Source of the DNA: Corbicula japonica
Lineage: Eukaryota > Mollusca > Bivalvia > Venerida > Cyrenidae
Length of the DNA: 64,000 bases
Direction of reading: 5' to 3'
Assembly (NCBI GenBank): GCA_038501625.1
Contig: JAZAYU010000003.1
Span: 5,346,796-5,410,795, forward strand
The notes beneath the pieces are model-generated. The model searched no databases, was not told the origin of the DNA, and saw nothing but the letters and a program-made list of their open reading frames with translations. Positions 11,511-23,900 of the stretch are shown in pieces (position 1 is the first letter of the stretch; each line of letters opens with the position of its first letter). The position numbers and the translations under genes were made by a program.

Positions 11511-12321
11511 TGTTGAGACTTTCTTTCCAAACCAAGGAACACAAAATACAGCCATAGTGATAGTATTTTTGGGTTGGATATTAATTTTCACGAAGGAGGT
11601 TTATTTGGTGGCAGTCTCAGGTTAGTTAGGTGATAATTTCAGACATTTTTCACCATAATCCCTATAGATATTTAATATTGTTGCCCAAAAAGGGGGTTCA
11701 AGCAAACCCACTGAAGTGTCTTGCACCCAAATTTATTGGGCATGGACCCTTTCACTTGGCAGTGAAAGAAAACCCAGAGTAGTGAAAATTATTGTAAAAC
11801 AAAATGCATTCAAAAGAATAAGACATAATGGATCAACTAGATGTCAAAAATTTAAACATTTCCATTCTATAGATATATAACCAATGCTACTTTCAGTTTT
11901 ACTCCCGTCTAAAAATCCTCAAGCCCATGCATGTCCATCTTTTGCCTTACAGTCTCCGATTGATTCTAGTCAACACCAAATCGCATATGAGTAAATTTTG
12001 TTAAGTTCGCTGCCAAATATAACATTTAGATATTAAAGCAAGAATATTTCTTGAACGATATGATTGTGCTACAAAAATACAAACTTTCACAATCGAAATT
12101 TCCTTTTCTCCAAAGGTGGCTGCCATATTATGACGTAAACGGTGTTTGATGAAGCTAACACGCCATCATAGGTGCAAGACCACTATGTGCTGGCGCGCTA
12201 CCAAGACCATTCGAGTATTGTCAGCAGGCGAATGGAATAGATATGTAGAGTCTATGATAAAAACAAGAAAGAGATATTTCAAAAATTGACATTTCTAAAG
12301 CTTCCAAAAAGTATTACCATA
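11511..12321. other. Non-coding stretch, nothing recognised
   Basis: No coherent coding frame or clear repeat. The GC-richer patch near 12140-12240 has no recognisable feature. Confidence 0.4.
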
Positions 12322-12380
12322 AATACAATACAATACAATACAATACAATACAATACAATACAATACAATACAATACAATA
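12322..12380. repeat. Pentanucleotide microsatellite (AATAC)n
   Basis: About 11-12 uninterrupted units of AATAC before the run degenerates. The open frames on both strands across it come from the repeat. Confidence 0.95.
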
Positions 12381-12594
12381 TAATAAGATTTATTTTGAGT
12401 CGGCAAGACAATTTCAATATAACAACATAAGCTCTCAGGAGCTTTTAAAACGACTAAAACAAGTGTAAACAGTTTAAAACAAGTGTGAAGAGGCTGTAAT
12501 AAAAGCATAGTTAAATATTAAAGATGATGTGTCAAAATATAAAGAAGCACATTTAAAAGTTAGTTTACAATAGTTAAAAAAGGTGAAATATGCA

Positions 12595-13084
12595 TATCAG
12601 GGGTCGCCACATTCAGATAAAATAGCCGCCCCACACAGTCAAAAAGAAGAGAGAGGGAGACAGCATGGTTAATAAAATGATCAGTTTAAAAAAAAGACCA
12701 CTAACAATAAACAAAAATGAGAACCCGAGGGGTTATCGCCTTGGAACGGTCAGTGGCAAATCAAATTGCCACTGGGGGTTTAAACCAGGTTCTAGGGTGC
12801 ACCAACCTCACACTTGCCCCAACAGGTTCTCATAACACAAAACAAATACAAGTTGTCTTGGTGAAAAAACTCCAACCCACTTATCGGCTCAACAATGTTG
12901 CATGCAAAAGCACACAAACATATAAAACATAAGAAGAAAGCCAAAGGGCGGGTAATCAATGATCTTACTGAGACCAGAGCTCCTGGAGTAAAATCAGCAA
13001 GAACACGATGACAGGGATAAAAGAAACAAATCGAGCTTCTAGGTTCTTTTAAGAAAAAATTTCCCCATAAACCTTCATAAAGTC
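12595..13084 (-). mobile_element. Penelope-like element: 3' region/pseudo-LTR
   Basis: The minus strand downstream of the reverse transcriptase frame. It carries a block that recurs elsewhere in the window as a stand-alone unit: 42308-42715 (+), 56482-56905 (-) and 60600-60935 (+). Its last approx 130 bp (CGCCACATTCAG, CACACAGTCAA, GAGAGAGGGAGA) are the same as those lying upstream of the RT frame at 14965-15103. Such a repeated flank is the pseudo-LTR arrangement known for Penelope-like elements. The 105-codon open frame at 12792-13109 spans this block but is probably non-coding. Confidence 0.7.
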
Positions 13085-15019
13085 TTAAACCCCTGCCACC
13101 GTCGTGCAACCAAAGACGTAAGCATAATGATCAACTGTAGATGGATTAATCACCAGGCCTGCAGAGCGCTGTAAAATATCATGTTGGTAACCTTTCTTTT
13201 TAAATTTACAGATGTTTTTTTACGAATAACCGGGATAAATTAACATTCCCTTTTATTTTCTTGAGTTTATCAATTAAATCTCCATAAAAAACTGGCTGTG
13301 AAATACCTTGTTGCAAAAGTAACTTTAAACTGCACCTGTATTTATGAATTAAATCTGGGTATCGGCGATAAAACTTACAAAAGGTTTTCCTTAATTTGTG
13401 ATACCGATAACCTTGTTTTAAAAGTTTTTCTGTAATGCAAAGATTACGTTCATTGAAATCATTAACATCGTTGCAAGCTCTTGAAAAGCGAACAAGCTGT
13501 GAGATATAAACCCCATAAGATGTCGCACGGGGAACATCGCCGTCGAAAAACGGAAAATTTACTATATTAAAATTAAAATCATCTCTTTTATCATAAATTT
13601 TAGTAGTGACGTAACCATTTTCAATGGACAGATTTAGATCGAGAAAGTTTGCTTGCTTTTCTGAAGTGTTCGCTTTATTAAGTTGTAGTTCTTTAGGATA
13701 AATCTTATTAACCAGTAATGTAAAAAGGTTATTATCTATATTTTATAAATCATCAAGGTACCTCGAGGTGTTGTTAAAAGCTGTAATTTTATCATCTTGA
13801 TGTTCAGTAGAAAGAGATAACATAAAGTCTCTTTCATAACAGTATAAAAACAGATCAGCAACAAGGGGTGCACAATAAGTACCCACTGGGACGCCTATTA
13901 CTTGTTTATAAATAGAGGTACCGAATCTAACATAAATATTATCCAGTAAGAAAGTTAGCGACTCTATTAGGTCTTGACAAGTCCATAAAGTATAATTATC
14001 ATAAGAACCATCTGTAAAAAATGCCCTATGTTCATTACAAGCGATGAAGGTTTTATTTTCACTAGAAAAAGTTTTTTTTAAATGAGACTGTTTAGCTTGT
14101 CTCTTATTAAATTATGAGGGAGCGAAGTGTATAAAGTTGAGAAATCATAAGTAGACAAACATAACGCCCGAAAATTATTTGATTTAAGCTTTTTCAAAAC
14201 GTGATTTGAATTTTTAATCGACCAAAATAAATTTTTGCCAGAAGTTTCAAAAACCTTATCACAATACCTAATTACATTTTCTTTTATAGCTGTAAGACAA
14301 AATGTTAAGAGCACGGATAATTTAGTAGTAGTGCAAGAACTAGAGTTAGCAATAAATCTTGCTTTGTACGGTGTTTTATGCATTTTAGGTAACCAATACA
14401 TAGTAGGTACTTTGTCTTGTTTCGGCTCAATACTGATTCTAAATTTTGTAATTTGTAGAGTGTGTGCAGTAACAATATCACTCTCAGATGAAGAAGTCAG
14501 TATATAAGCATTAGTGCTTTTCAGTTCTTCAGTTTGAATATTAATCTAGTGTATCCGTCACACTATAATTACATTATTAGAAGCCTTATCAGCAGGTGTT
14601 AAAACAAATCTGTTATGAAAGTCTTGAATTCTTTTTTTCAAATGACGAAAGTTAAAACGAGGCCGAGGTGGTAATAAAAGCAATGTTTCTTTCATAAAAT
14701 GATATACGAGTGTCAATTATTTTGAATATGTGTTTTTTCCAGTTAGAAAGCGCATCAGGCTCAGCATGTTCTCTTTTGCACCATTTATTAGTCAAAATAA
14801 GTTTCAAGACTCAGCAATTTCTGCACGGCATGCATTGAAATCAATTTTGGATGATATTCTATATTTGGGACCTTTAGAAATAAAATTACGAATTCTAGAG
14901 TCTTTGATTATATTAAGATCACCGGTAACAATATGACCGGCAGGCTTATAGCAATATTTAGAAAAAGGTGAAATATGCATATCAGGAATCGCCACATTCA
15001 GAAAAAACAGCCTCCCCAC
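13085..15019 (-). pseudogene. Penelope-like element reverse transcriptase, decayed
   Basis: A single reading path on the minus strand, with several stops and frameshifts, encodes a reverse transcriptase of the Penelope-like group. In order: an N-terminal part (VAIPDMHIS, YKPAGHIVTGDLNIIKDSRI); a conserved VLTPADKASNNVIIV block; the fingers motif MYWLPKMHKTPYKARFIANS near 14401; DFSTLYTSLPH near 14115; the palm motif GVPVGTYCAPLVADLF near 13880; and the catalytic YLDDL at 13742-13760, directly followed by an in-frame TAA. The thumb/C-terminal part runs on through KIYDKRDDFNFNIVNFPFF to about 13085. No GIY-YIG endonuclease is recognised. Penelope-like elements copy RNA into DNA at telomeric or nicked sites. 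This copy is dead, with at least five stops and two frameshifts. Confidence 0.85.
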
Positions 15020-15103
15020 ACAGTCAAGAAGAAGAGAGGGGGAGAGAGCATGGTTAATAAGATGATCAGTTTCAAAAAAGACACCACTATAAACAAAAGT
15101 TAA
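15020..15103 (-). mobile_element. Penelope-like element: 5' flank copy of pseudo-LTR
   Basis: This approx 130-bp stretch (from 14965) repeats the far 3' end of the same element at 12595-12725, with the shared words CACACAGTCAA and GAGAGCATGGTTAATAA. Similarity stops near 15103, which I take as the 5' truncation point. Confidence 0.6.
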
Positions 15104-17339
15104 ACACTCTCAAGATTTTGATGTATTTTCAATGATCTGCAAATCCGAGGTAATTTTATTGTAATTAAAATTGCATTTCTAGTTGGTTTGTTGTATTTAT
15201 AACAAACCATAGCCGATTCAGTAAAGGCTGATTTATCTAACCGGTTAAAGGTTATGAATTGTTACATAAGTAAGATTACAAAGGATAAAGGGTGTTATAT
15301 CTAGATGGTTAAGATTAGTACATTTATCACAGACATTTAATTCAGAGCTGATTAAATATTCAACAGACATGAGGAGTTTTGCTTCACTCTTGCTGGCGTT
15401 TGAATACCAGTTCTACACAGGAGGTCCAAACATCCACCTGAAAGTATCACCATTAAAGTCACCCCTGTCCAGGGGGTTTAACCATCCCGCCTGACAACAG
15501 AGGCAATGGAGTGCAGCGAGTATCTGCCACCCAGTCATGTCTTTAAAATATTAAGGTGTAAAGATATGAGTATATTTTCTGTCATAAGAAGACGCCTTTC
15601 CAATAAACAGTTTCGCAGTCCTGTACGAGTTACTTCCCGCGACAGAAAATCAATCCAAAACGAGGCTCTGCAGGATAGCTGAACGATCGGGCTAATGGCT
15701 TAAGCACATAATAGCTAACCTTATCCGCTATTTTGCAGGTCTGCGTTCGTCGCCGGAGGTGAAAAAATAAGTTGCTGGTCTGTTATTCTAGCCAGACATT
15801 TTTATGTTTACTATTTGTTAGATAATTAGATTTTTAATGATTTAAGAACATGTACCATTCTTGTTGATAGTAGGCAGTATGAAACGCAATTTGGACAAAC
15901 ATAAGCATTAATTTTACCAATTATGTACAACAATTTCTTCTTAATATCTTTTCTGCTGAATATATTTTACTGGTGTAAATGTTGCAAATTGCTAAGGCTA
16001 GTATTGCGCTATTATCCGGAAATCGTGATATGTCAACATCTGGTTACATGATCTGTAGACAAAAAATACAATCTGAATTTGTTCATACTTACACATTTGA
16101 ACAATAGAATTGTCCTAAAAATTTAAGGCGTTTATGGTCAACGAATAAATAATTTGAATATTTAAAGTGTTACGTATAATTCACAAGCAAATATGATTGA
16201 TTCTGTCTTGAAATAAAACAGGATCGGTAATCTGATTGTTTGTTGTAGAAGTATCATTCGTAGAATAAAATCCAAGGATTTAGATGCCGGCTTCCAAAAA
16301 GATGGGAATATTTATATCACAATATGGTTGAATATCCAATTTAGATTTCTTAGGTTTGACAGATTGTAATTTTGGCATAAAAGCCCAAACTCTTAATTAA
16401 ACATATATAAAATATTTTGACAAGATTTGTTTCTTATTGACGGCTTTTGTTTCTATAACGTGTCGTAATGTTGATTAAGAATCCATTTAAGTGCTAAATC
16501 AAATACATTTGCTGGCACATCCAGTAGTTAAAGGACTCCGAAATACTTAAGAATTGGGAGGTGTAGATACCTTGCAAACAGAAATTACACGATCTCTATT
16601 GGTCAATGATATCTGCCCCTTTAAGTAATTGACAGATGACCCCGTGTGCGAGACAGTTTGACATGTTTATGGCATGCTGCCTTCAAAATCAATCGCCGCC
16701 GACATAATCACAACATGATGTCAGTAGTTGAATAGACACGCTAATCCGGAAACGAGACTCAATTAAGCCGTGAAGAGAACACTGCGACTGTTTGTTAGTT
16801 CAAGTCGTTTAGTGTTTAATGCGAGGAATAATGAATTGACACTTTTAGTCAGAAACCTGATTGTTTAATCAATTATTTTCAAAAATATCATGACGCTGAT
16901 GTATTATTACTAATTCAAAGAGAAAATACATTTTTCAAAAAATAATTTTATGATAAAAATGAAAGTTGTAGGAACATATTCCCTATTACGTTATTACAGC
17001 GCGCAATCATTTTTCCTGTAAAGCAGTCACGTGACTGGACAGGGGAGGTAACCAAATAAATTCATCGAATTATTGGAAAGGCGTATACTTAGTATATAAA
17101 CAGCTCCTTAACAACATGCAAATATTATTACTAATATTTTTAATATAACATATAATTTTATTATTTTTTTTATTTTTATTTATTTATTTTTAGTTGCTGA
17201 CGCCAGATCTAGAGCTTGAGAGCACCCTTTTAACAAATTCCAGACACCTTCCACAAATAATAATAAATATACTTAATTAATATATAATAAATACAAAGAC
17301 ACTTAATAGTCAGTTAACTATGTCGTTCTATTTGCAATA
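15104..17339. other. Non-coding stretch, nothing recognised
   Basis: No convincing coding exon. It contains a perfect AGTCACGTGACT palindrome near 17025, which holds a CACGTG E-box core, and a T-rich stretch at 17155-17200. Neither can be tied to a gene. Confidence 0.45.
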
Positions 17340-17651
17340 TAATCAAAGTGAATAAATATACTACAGTGCAGAGCCCTGCAGTATGAGATGGAAACGTTAC
17401 AGGAGTTTGTTATAAGGTCAACTTGACCCACAGGAGTGAGTCAACACCCTGGCCCCTGCAGATCGAGTCTGTTTTATATTATGGATTACATTGCCATTAG
17501 GATAACCAATATATATGTTGTGACAATATTAACACATAATATAATTGTGTATGTTACAATAGTAGGCATGATGAAAAATTACCATTTAAGAAGTTTAACT
17601 ATAATTGCACATTTATAAAGGCGATATTAATCTTCATAATTGTTAATACAT
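17340..17651 (-). mobile_element. LINE 3' untranslated region (probable)
   Basis: Lies immediately after the LINE coding end at 17652 on the minus strand, with no other feature before the next recognisable sequence. The extent is inferred from position and could be shorter. Confidence 0.45.
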
Positions 17652-18520
17652 TCACTGTGTGCATGCAATACATTTGCAGTCTTTACCATTCCAAGATGTT
17701 ATAAGATTTTTAAACTGGTTGAAGTTAGTGGTTTTTCTGACTTCTTCTGGTAAGGAGTTCCAAAGTACAGGTGCAGCATATCTGAATGGGTTTTTACCAA
17801 ATTTGGTTGATTTATCTCTAATAATTTGTAGGATATTTGAATATCTAAAGCTGTAATTGACATTTTTTGAACAATATTTTCCAAGACAACTGGAGCTAGA
17901 CCACTTAAAATTTTAAAAGTTTCTAGTGCCATAGTTCTCATACGTCTAATGTGTAGGCTTGGGAGGTTAATCTTACCGAGAAGTTGGTCATATGTTGATG
18001 TATAGTCTGAATATACAAAACGAAGTACTCTTTCTTGTAATTTCTCCATCTTCAATGTGTTTGCAACGGAGTAAAAGTGCCATGCCATTGGACAGAAATT
18101 AAAATTTGACAGTATAAAAGTATGAATTATATTCAATCTGTTTAGTTTACATAAATTTTGCCCAATTGTTTTCATAATATTTAATTGTCTACCTGCCTTT
18201 CTGCATAAATTACTCATATGAACATGAAAGTTTAAGTTGTAATCAATATCTATACCTAAAAATTTTACAACATCACATGAGAGTTTTGATTGACCAATAT
18301 TGAATTCAGGTTTCTTATCATGAGCTTTTCTTCCTACAGCTATAGCCTGGAATTTATCAGGGTTTGCCTGCATACAGTTGAAACTGAACCAGTCAAATAG
18401 AATTTTGCTTACTTCCTCTAGTACGGATATAAGTTCATAAAGAATGGGCTTCCTTTTAATAGTGTAACCCTGTGTGATCCTAAGCATTTCAAGCAGGCTG
18501 TGACTGGAATTCAATATTAT
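17652..18520 (-). pseudogene. CR1/Jockey-type LINE ORF2, C-terminal part of reverse transcriptase
   Basis: Minus-strand frame from 18514. It encodes the end of the RT palm and the thumb: KILFDWFSFNCMQANPDKFQ, KFLGIDIDYNLNFHVHMS, CRKAGRQLNIMKTIGQ and LSNFNFCPMAWHF. Then follow QERVLRFVYSDYTSTYDQLL and RMRTMALETFKILSGLAP. A frameshift near 17820 moves the true C-terminus to another frame, which reads PFRYAAPVLWNSLPEEVR and ends at TGA 17652-17654. The catalytic ADD box and everything upstream are missing: the copy is 5'-truncated just after it, as is typical for LINE insertions. About 400 bp are shared almost identically with 5607-6003. Confidence 0.85.
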
Positions 18521-18779
18521 TCACATATTTTACGTTGTTTTCGCTTTGAATTTTTAACGTTTACTGTACATACTAACATTATAACACTAAATTACAACAG
18601 TTGTCTTGGCATCCAAGCTCACCATACTTGACATTGTCTTTTTTGTTATTACATCCCAACAACAGCCTGTTTCACAAATATGATATTATGGAGTCCAATG
18701 TCAGCTCAACAGGTGACTGTCATCCCTGTTAACAGAACGATGGATGTAAGTCATAAGTGAAAGCCAGCATTATAAAAAT

Positions 18780-18960
18780 CGAGTCACCTAGGGTTCAGTC
18801 CTTGGTTCTTTGGTGTTCACCAGCCTTATCAACCACTTTCCAGAGTATCGGTATCTTCTCATGTATATACTCTTCTCAGATGACTGTCTGTTGTATAGAA
18901 CATTAAAAAACCCGATTCAATACCATGTAACGCTATAATAACTTAAAAAGTGGGATAGCT
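18780..18960 (+). pseudogene. LINE reverse transcriptase remnant with catalytic box
   Basis: GTTCAGTCCTTGGTTCTTTG matches the usual coding for the QGSVLGPLL motif, and 50 codons on the plus strand reads LFSDDCLLYRTLKNPIQ, the catalytic F.DD box of CR1/Jockey/L2-type RTs. Frames shift between the two motifs. Opposite strand to the LINE at 17652-18520, so a separate insertion. Confidence 0.65.
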
Positions 18961-19489
18961 ACATCGGGTATTCGACTGAATAAAAAACAACAATGCTAAA
19001 TTCTTGGGATCAGAAATTAGCTTGATATCATCTTTCTACCAAACTTGTTTAATTTTAGATCGACTGTCATTTAAACAGGTTATGATGTCCTTTATATCTG
19101 AGCTTTTGCCCAAGAAGAAGAAGAGATAAATGAAACACATTATCATACTTTCTGATGTTGTGCGAGCTTGACTGGCCGAATGCGAGTAGACGTAGTGGAG
19201 AAGATAGATTAAAACTGGTCACTGTAATTTGCCACTTCTTTTTAATGTATTTTAATATAACACTAGATTTTCATTTAGGCTACATCTCCATGTGAGTCCT
19301 GTCTCGCATTCTTTTTATTAGAGAAAACAGTTTTAGGAAGAGGATTAGCTATGTTTTAATTAATTTTATTTTGATCTATGCACTTTCAACATACTGAGCA
19401 TATAAGCATTTGTTTGATTGCATGGTTTCGCAGACCCAGGACGATATTTGGGATATCATTTGTGACAAACATATTAGCCAATTGACATT
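18961..19489. other. Non-coding stretch, nothing recognised
   Basis: No gene, RNA or clear repeat seen. Confidence 0.45.
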
Positions 19490-19615
19490 AAAACTAGGTT
19501 TTATGATGCACCCACCTCACAATTTTCCGCAGGATATCATGAACAAAATACATCGGTGATGAAACTACAACCCACCTACCAACTCAAGTTACATCTGGTA
19601 TATTTTAAAAATATG
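19490..19615 (-). repeat. Heavily decayed Penelope-like pseudo-LTR
   Basis: TAAAACTAGGTTTTATGATGCACCCACCTCACA, read in two parts (TAGGTTTTATGATGCACC, ACCTCACA), followed by CAACCCACCTACCAACTCAA, follows the order of words in 12780-12905 (AGGTTCTAGGGTGCACC, ACCTCACA, CAACCCACTTATCGGCTCAA). Roughly 70 per cent similarity by eye. Confidence 0.45.
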
Positions 19616-20425
19616 AACATGCACTTAGACATTTTGAAAATGTAGATGGCGGATAGTAACAATCGTATCAGCTCTGATGATGCGTTCATGTTATTTAAAA
19701 TAAAGCGTATGAAAAATATGTCAAAGATTATTATAAAAATGTTTAAGTGAAATAACTTGTAGTTAATATAATAAACGTTCTACATTTTTTCGATAATGCA
19801 ACTTCAGCGTGAATGGTAAAAACTATAAACATGGTAAATTGTCAGCCTTTTATAAATTTAATTATTTTTTATAGTCTTTGGCGTGAGGAGAACACTATTT
19901 TAATATTTTCTTTTTCATGCTGACATGAGTTCGTAGTACATATGTATTTCGTTAGTATTTATTTAACATTAAATAGTAATTTTTGAATCTTGTTGTTTTC
20001 TTTATTTTACACGTAGCTTTATTTTGCTAGTCAAAATAATTTCATTATTTGGCCATGACCTTTGCGGTAGGGCAACGGTTGGATGCAACACCCTGTCTTC
20101 TCATTTAGGTTAACATTTGAAATCCCTTGATGGGTTGCTAAATATGCGCTTGAAACCATAATTGTTACGGACGGACTTGGCGATCACTATGTGTACCCGA
20201 CCCTGACCCTCTGATATCTGAGACAATATAAAACACGGATTTGTTTTCAAAAAACGAAGTCAGTTTCTCGCTTTTTACTACTGACTCTTTGATGGGAACC
20301 ACAGAAAGACATACGGCGAGTCGTTTGTGTATTTTTGTTGCAGTAAAACAACTCGTATTTGTTAAGGCTGACATCTGTCTATTAAGCGACTCACAAATTG
20401 TAGGTTAACCGGTGATTTTAAAGTA
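19616..20425. other. Non-coding, possible worn molluscan repeat near 20050-20170
   Basis: The stretch CCATGACCTTTGC to TTACGGACGGACTTGG resembles widespread degenerate repeats in bivalve DNA (a recollection, not tested). Otherwise nothing recognised. Confidence 0.3.
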
Positions 20426-20432
20426 GTATGAG
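20426..20432. other. Target-site duplication, left copy
   Basis: GTATGAG immediately before the left terminus, identical to 25769-25775. With the preceding A the match is 8 bp (AGTATGAG), sharing one base with the right terminus. Confidence 0.7.
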
Positions 20433-21000
20433 TATGGCATGCGGTTAGCACAATAATTACTTAAACTATAGGTTTAACTGTTAAACCCATAGTTTAACAG
20501 ACTTAAACCCAGGGTTTAAGAGTCTTAATCCTATAGTTTCAACTTTTCGGAATTAAAACTATAGTTTAAGACCTTAAACTATATGTTTAACAGTTAAACC
20601 CTATGTTTAACAGTTAAACCCTATGTTTAAGACTCTTAAAGCTATAGATTAAACTTTATTTCTCTTAAACATATAGATTAAGGTCTTAAACTATAGGTTT
20701 AACTGTTAAACCCGTAGTTTAAGTCTTCATTTCACTGTTTTCTCTTAAACCTATAGATTAAGACTTTAAACCATTGGTTTCAACTTTTTTGCTTAATCCC
20801 ATAGATTAAAGTTTCATTTTTCGTGTTTTTGTCTTTAAACTATATGATTAAGAGATTTAAATTCTTAAACCCGTAGATAGAAGTCTTAAACTATGGGTTT
20901 AAGCGCCGTTTGCACATTAATTACTTAAACTATATGTTTAACGCTTAAACCCTAGGTTTAACAGCGAACCAATAGAAACTATAGTATTAAGCCGTTTAAC
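20433..21000. repeat. Left subterminal array of palindromic TTAAAC/GTTTAA motifs
   Basis: About twenty imperfect copies of a motif such as TTAAACTATAGGTTTAA or TTAAACCCATAGTTTAA, each nearly its own reverse complement, spaced by 2-30 bp. Candidate transposase-binding sites by analogy with subterminal repeats of other DNA transposons. Confidence 0.8.
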
Positions 21001-22530
21001 CAATGAAATCGCACATGATGTTTCACACGTGTTTAGCGTTGTCGATAAGGTAAATTGTCGTCTGTTTATGGTTAAATACTGGAGGTAAACGGCCATTTGC
21101 AAAATAATGATTATATGGCGTTGTTGTTAAGACAGAATTATTTTTATTTATAAATTAACATGTATATACTTGATTTCTTTAGGCCATAAAATTGGAACTG
21201 TAGTACCGGTATTTGATTTTGGACAGGATTTCTTAGAAAGATACAGGAAAGCTAAGACACTTCGTATCCGAATATGGACAGTTTTGCAGTTTTCTTTATT
21301 CGTATTCAAAGCAGAAGGAAAGGCTATGCACATTTTATCTTTTTTTGTTGTTGTTTTTTTTTTGGTCGGAGACATTGGGACTCACCATGAGCAAATAACC
21401 ATGTAGTAAGCCCCGAAGATTTCTTCTGGTTGGGGCAGTACTGGCTCAGTAAGTTTGTCGCGGCATAAAAATATAATATAGATGGATAGACTGGATACAC
21501 AAAATGATTTGACGTGATTATGATATTTCACTTCTATGGACTTGAAAAAAATCATACTTATGCACTGCCGACGTCCGATCAAATAAATTTTACCAAGTTA
21601 AAAATTCTCTTTGATATTTTAACACATCGTGCAAACGTCGTCATTTACAATAAAAAAATTTAATATTATCCTGTTCAACAATCAGGGATCGACATAAAAC
21701 GCGCAGTGTCCAGAACACAGGGAGTATATGTGTTGATCATACTGCAAAAACTACCTCACCGGGTTATCCGATCAACGAATTTTTCGCTATATAGAACAAA
21801 GAAGGCAGTAACATTCATGTGCATAACTTTTCTCCTGCTCATCTCAATTCTTAGGTGCAAACAGTTTCATAAAATATTTTTTTTAATTTGAAAAAAAAGA
21901 CCCGATACATATTGCGCTGAATCGAAAATCGTTCCCGTGGTTAACCTTATTTCGCGGTAATATGGAGACGGTTTAACAATGTGTCATTTCAGCATTTAAA
22001 TAAAACTATTTTACTCCAGCTGTAAAATGAAAAAAAGCCAAATCGTAAAAAACATATGTATGATTTTAGTGGGTTATAGAGATTAGACCTAATGGATGCT
22101 TTGTGTTTTATGTTCAATATTATTATTTGTTGTTGTTTGTTTTGTTAATTTTTTTTTGCTGGTGAAAGTCAAGGGGTGTATTTAATAAATTTCGAAAATT
22201 TAAAATTATTATTGTTGCTGTTGTAATATTAATAAAAATCGAATTTACATTTTAAGGCACCGAAGCGTAAACGTGTCCAACCAGAAACGAAACAAATTCT
22301 GATTTTATTAAAGTCGTCTATATGCACTTACCTTTCGGAGGTTGCGTATTTTTGTCCTAAGAAAGTTTAAGATTTCACACCTGAATGAAGTAATGGCAAA
22401 CGGAGAATATCTCTCAGGTGTTTTTTGATATCATTGAAAGATTCGAATCCACATTTTTACACGTGTCCACAGTTGCCCACCTGTCATCTCGTAGCTAACA
22501 CAAATTCGGATTATGGATTATTCTCAGCGA

Positions 22531-22563
<33 letters not shown>
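22531..22563. repeat. (CAA)n microsatellite
   Basis: About 11 uninterrupted CAA units inside the 5.3-kb element. Confidence 0.95.
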
Positions 22564-23879
22564 ATTGTCTTAAGATTAAGCTAAATAATCTAAACAAATG
22601 TATAAGACCGAATTTCAGAGAATTTGCGTTACCTTACAATATAGTTAATTTTAATTCAGTTACAAAGTACCGGTATTCTCGAAATTATCGAGTCAAAACA
22701 GTAAATTTACAGAATTAAAATCAGCACTAATTCATATAATTATAATATTCTGACTTTAATATGACAGAATTAAATCAATCAGTTTGAACGCCGTTTTGCA
22801 TTATTTCTTAAACGGATTTATAAACTTAACAGTCTTTTCATGTTACAACAACTATTTACATTTCTGTATTATTCTGATTGGTTTTAAAACAAAGAATCTG
22901 CCCTTCGGTGTTAACTATACGTTGACTGGTGTTTTATTGCACGATTCTAATTTAATTATCGACATCCGGATTAAGTGCCCCATCAAGCAGGAAACAAGTA
23001 CATACACTGACCATCCACATTGATTTGTTTTACCTCTCTGGTAAAAAACAACAACAACATGAGACAGGTACAAAACAGAACAAAAGTTATGCACTTTTAA
23101 TAATGCAGAAGGCATTGTACATTAAGGAAAATGTTATTATTTGAGAATCCATTATCGACTTAAATTGTGTAATTTTTTAGTTAAAATATTAAGACTGTGG
23201 AAATAAAACCGTAAAAGGTCTATAAGAAAAACTTGAGTTTCCAAATGTAATGATTATGATATTATTTCATTGTGTTGTGTATTTTTAATATACTGTAGAA
23301 ATTTCAACTTGATATCTGCTCTAAAACTCGACTTATAAGGGTTCAATGAGGCCCGCCCATATATGAAAAAATCGTCAAAATTTCAAGTATATTTCTGTAA
23401 AATTGCTTAATTTCAGACAATTTTTTCAATTTTTATATTAAAAGCAACTTTTTTTAATAGAAGAAACTTGTTGAGTCTGATTTTCAACACAAACACGTGC
23501 TAATGCTATCTTTTGTATGAAGACGGGATCCCACAGGCAACTCAATTGTGTAAAAGTTAATACCGAATAGGGTCCGGTGCCCAAAATTAAGATTGTTTCA
23601 ATTCAAAAACAAGATTTTTGACAAATAGTATTTTAAAACCTAAAACCCAATCAAACTTAGCCGATTTCAATCACCGAAATCAAGTTTTGTCGACTTCGAC
23701 ATTTTCATGGTTTTGAATCTTATAGGTTGAACCAAGGTAAATCCAATTCCCGTAGACCTCAATGTTAAATTCCCAATATTCAATGCACATTTAACATGAT
23801 TTCTATCATCTTAATTTCTAGGCAACCATATATGACTGTGAAGATCTACATTTCATCTATTGAAAAACACACAGCAAAT

Positions 23880-23900
23880 GGGGGGGGGGGGGGGGGGGGG
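23880..23900. repeat. G homopolymer (21 bp)
   Basis: Uninterrupted run of G on the plus strand, capable in principle of G-quadruplex formation. Length in the assembly may be inaccurate. Confidence 0.9.

Noticed and set aside
12792..13109. 105-codon frame as an independent gene
   Set aside because: It lies in the repeated flank of the Penelope-like element and recurs in broken form in the other copies.
14235..14507. Plus-strand 90-codon frame
   Set aside because: Shadow of the minus-strand Penelope-like RT.
17020..17035. CACGTG palindrome as a promoter element
   Set aside because: No gene start nearby; a single short palindrome is expected by chance at this scale.
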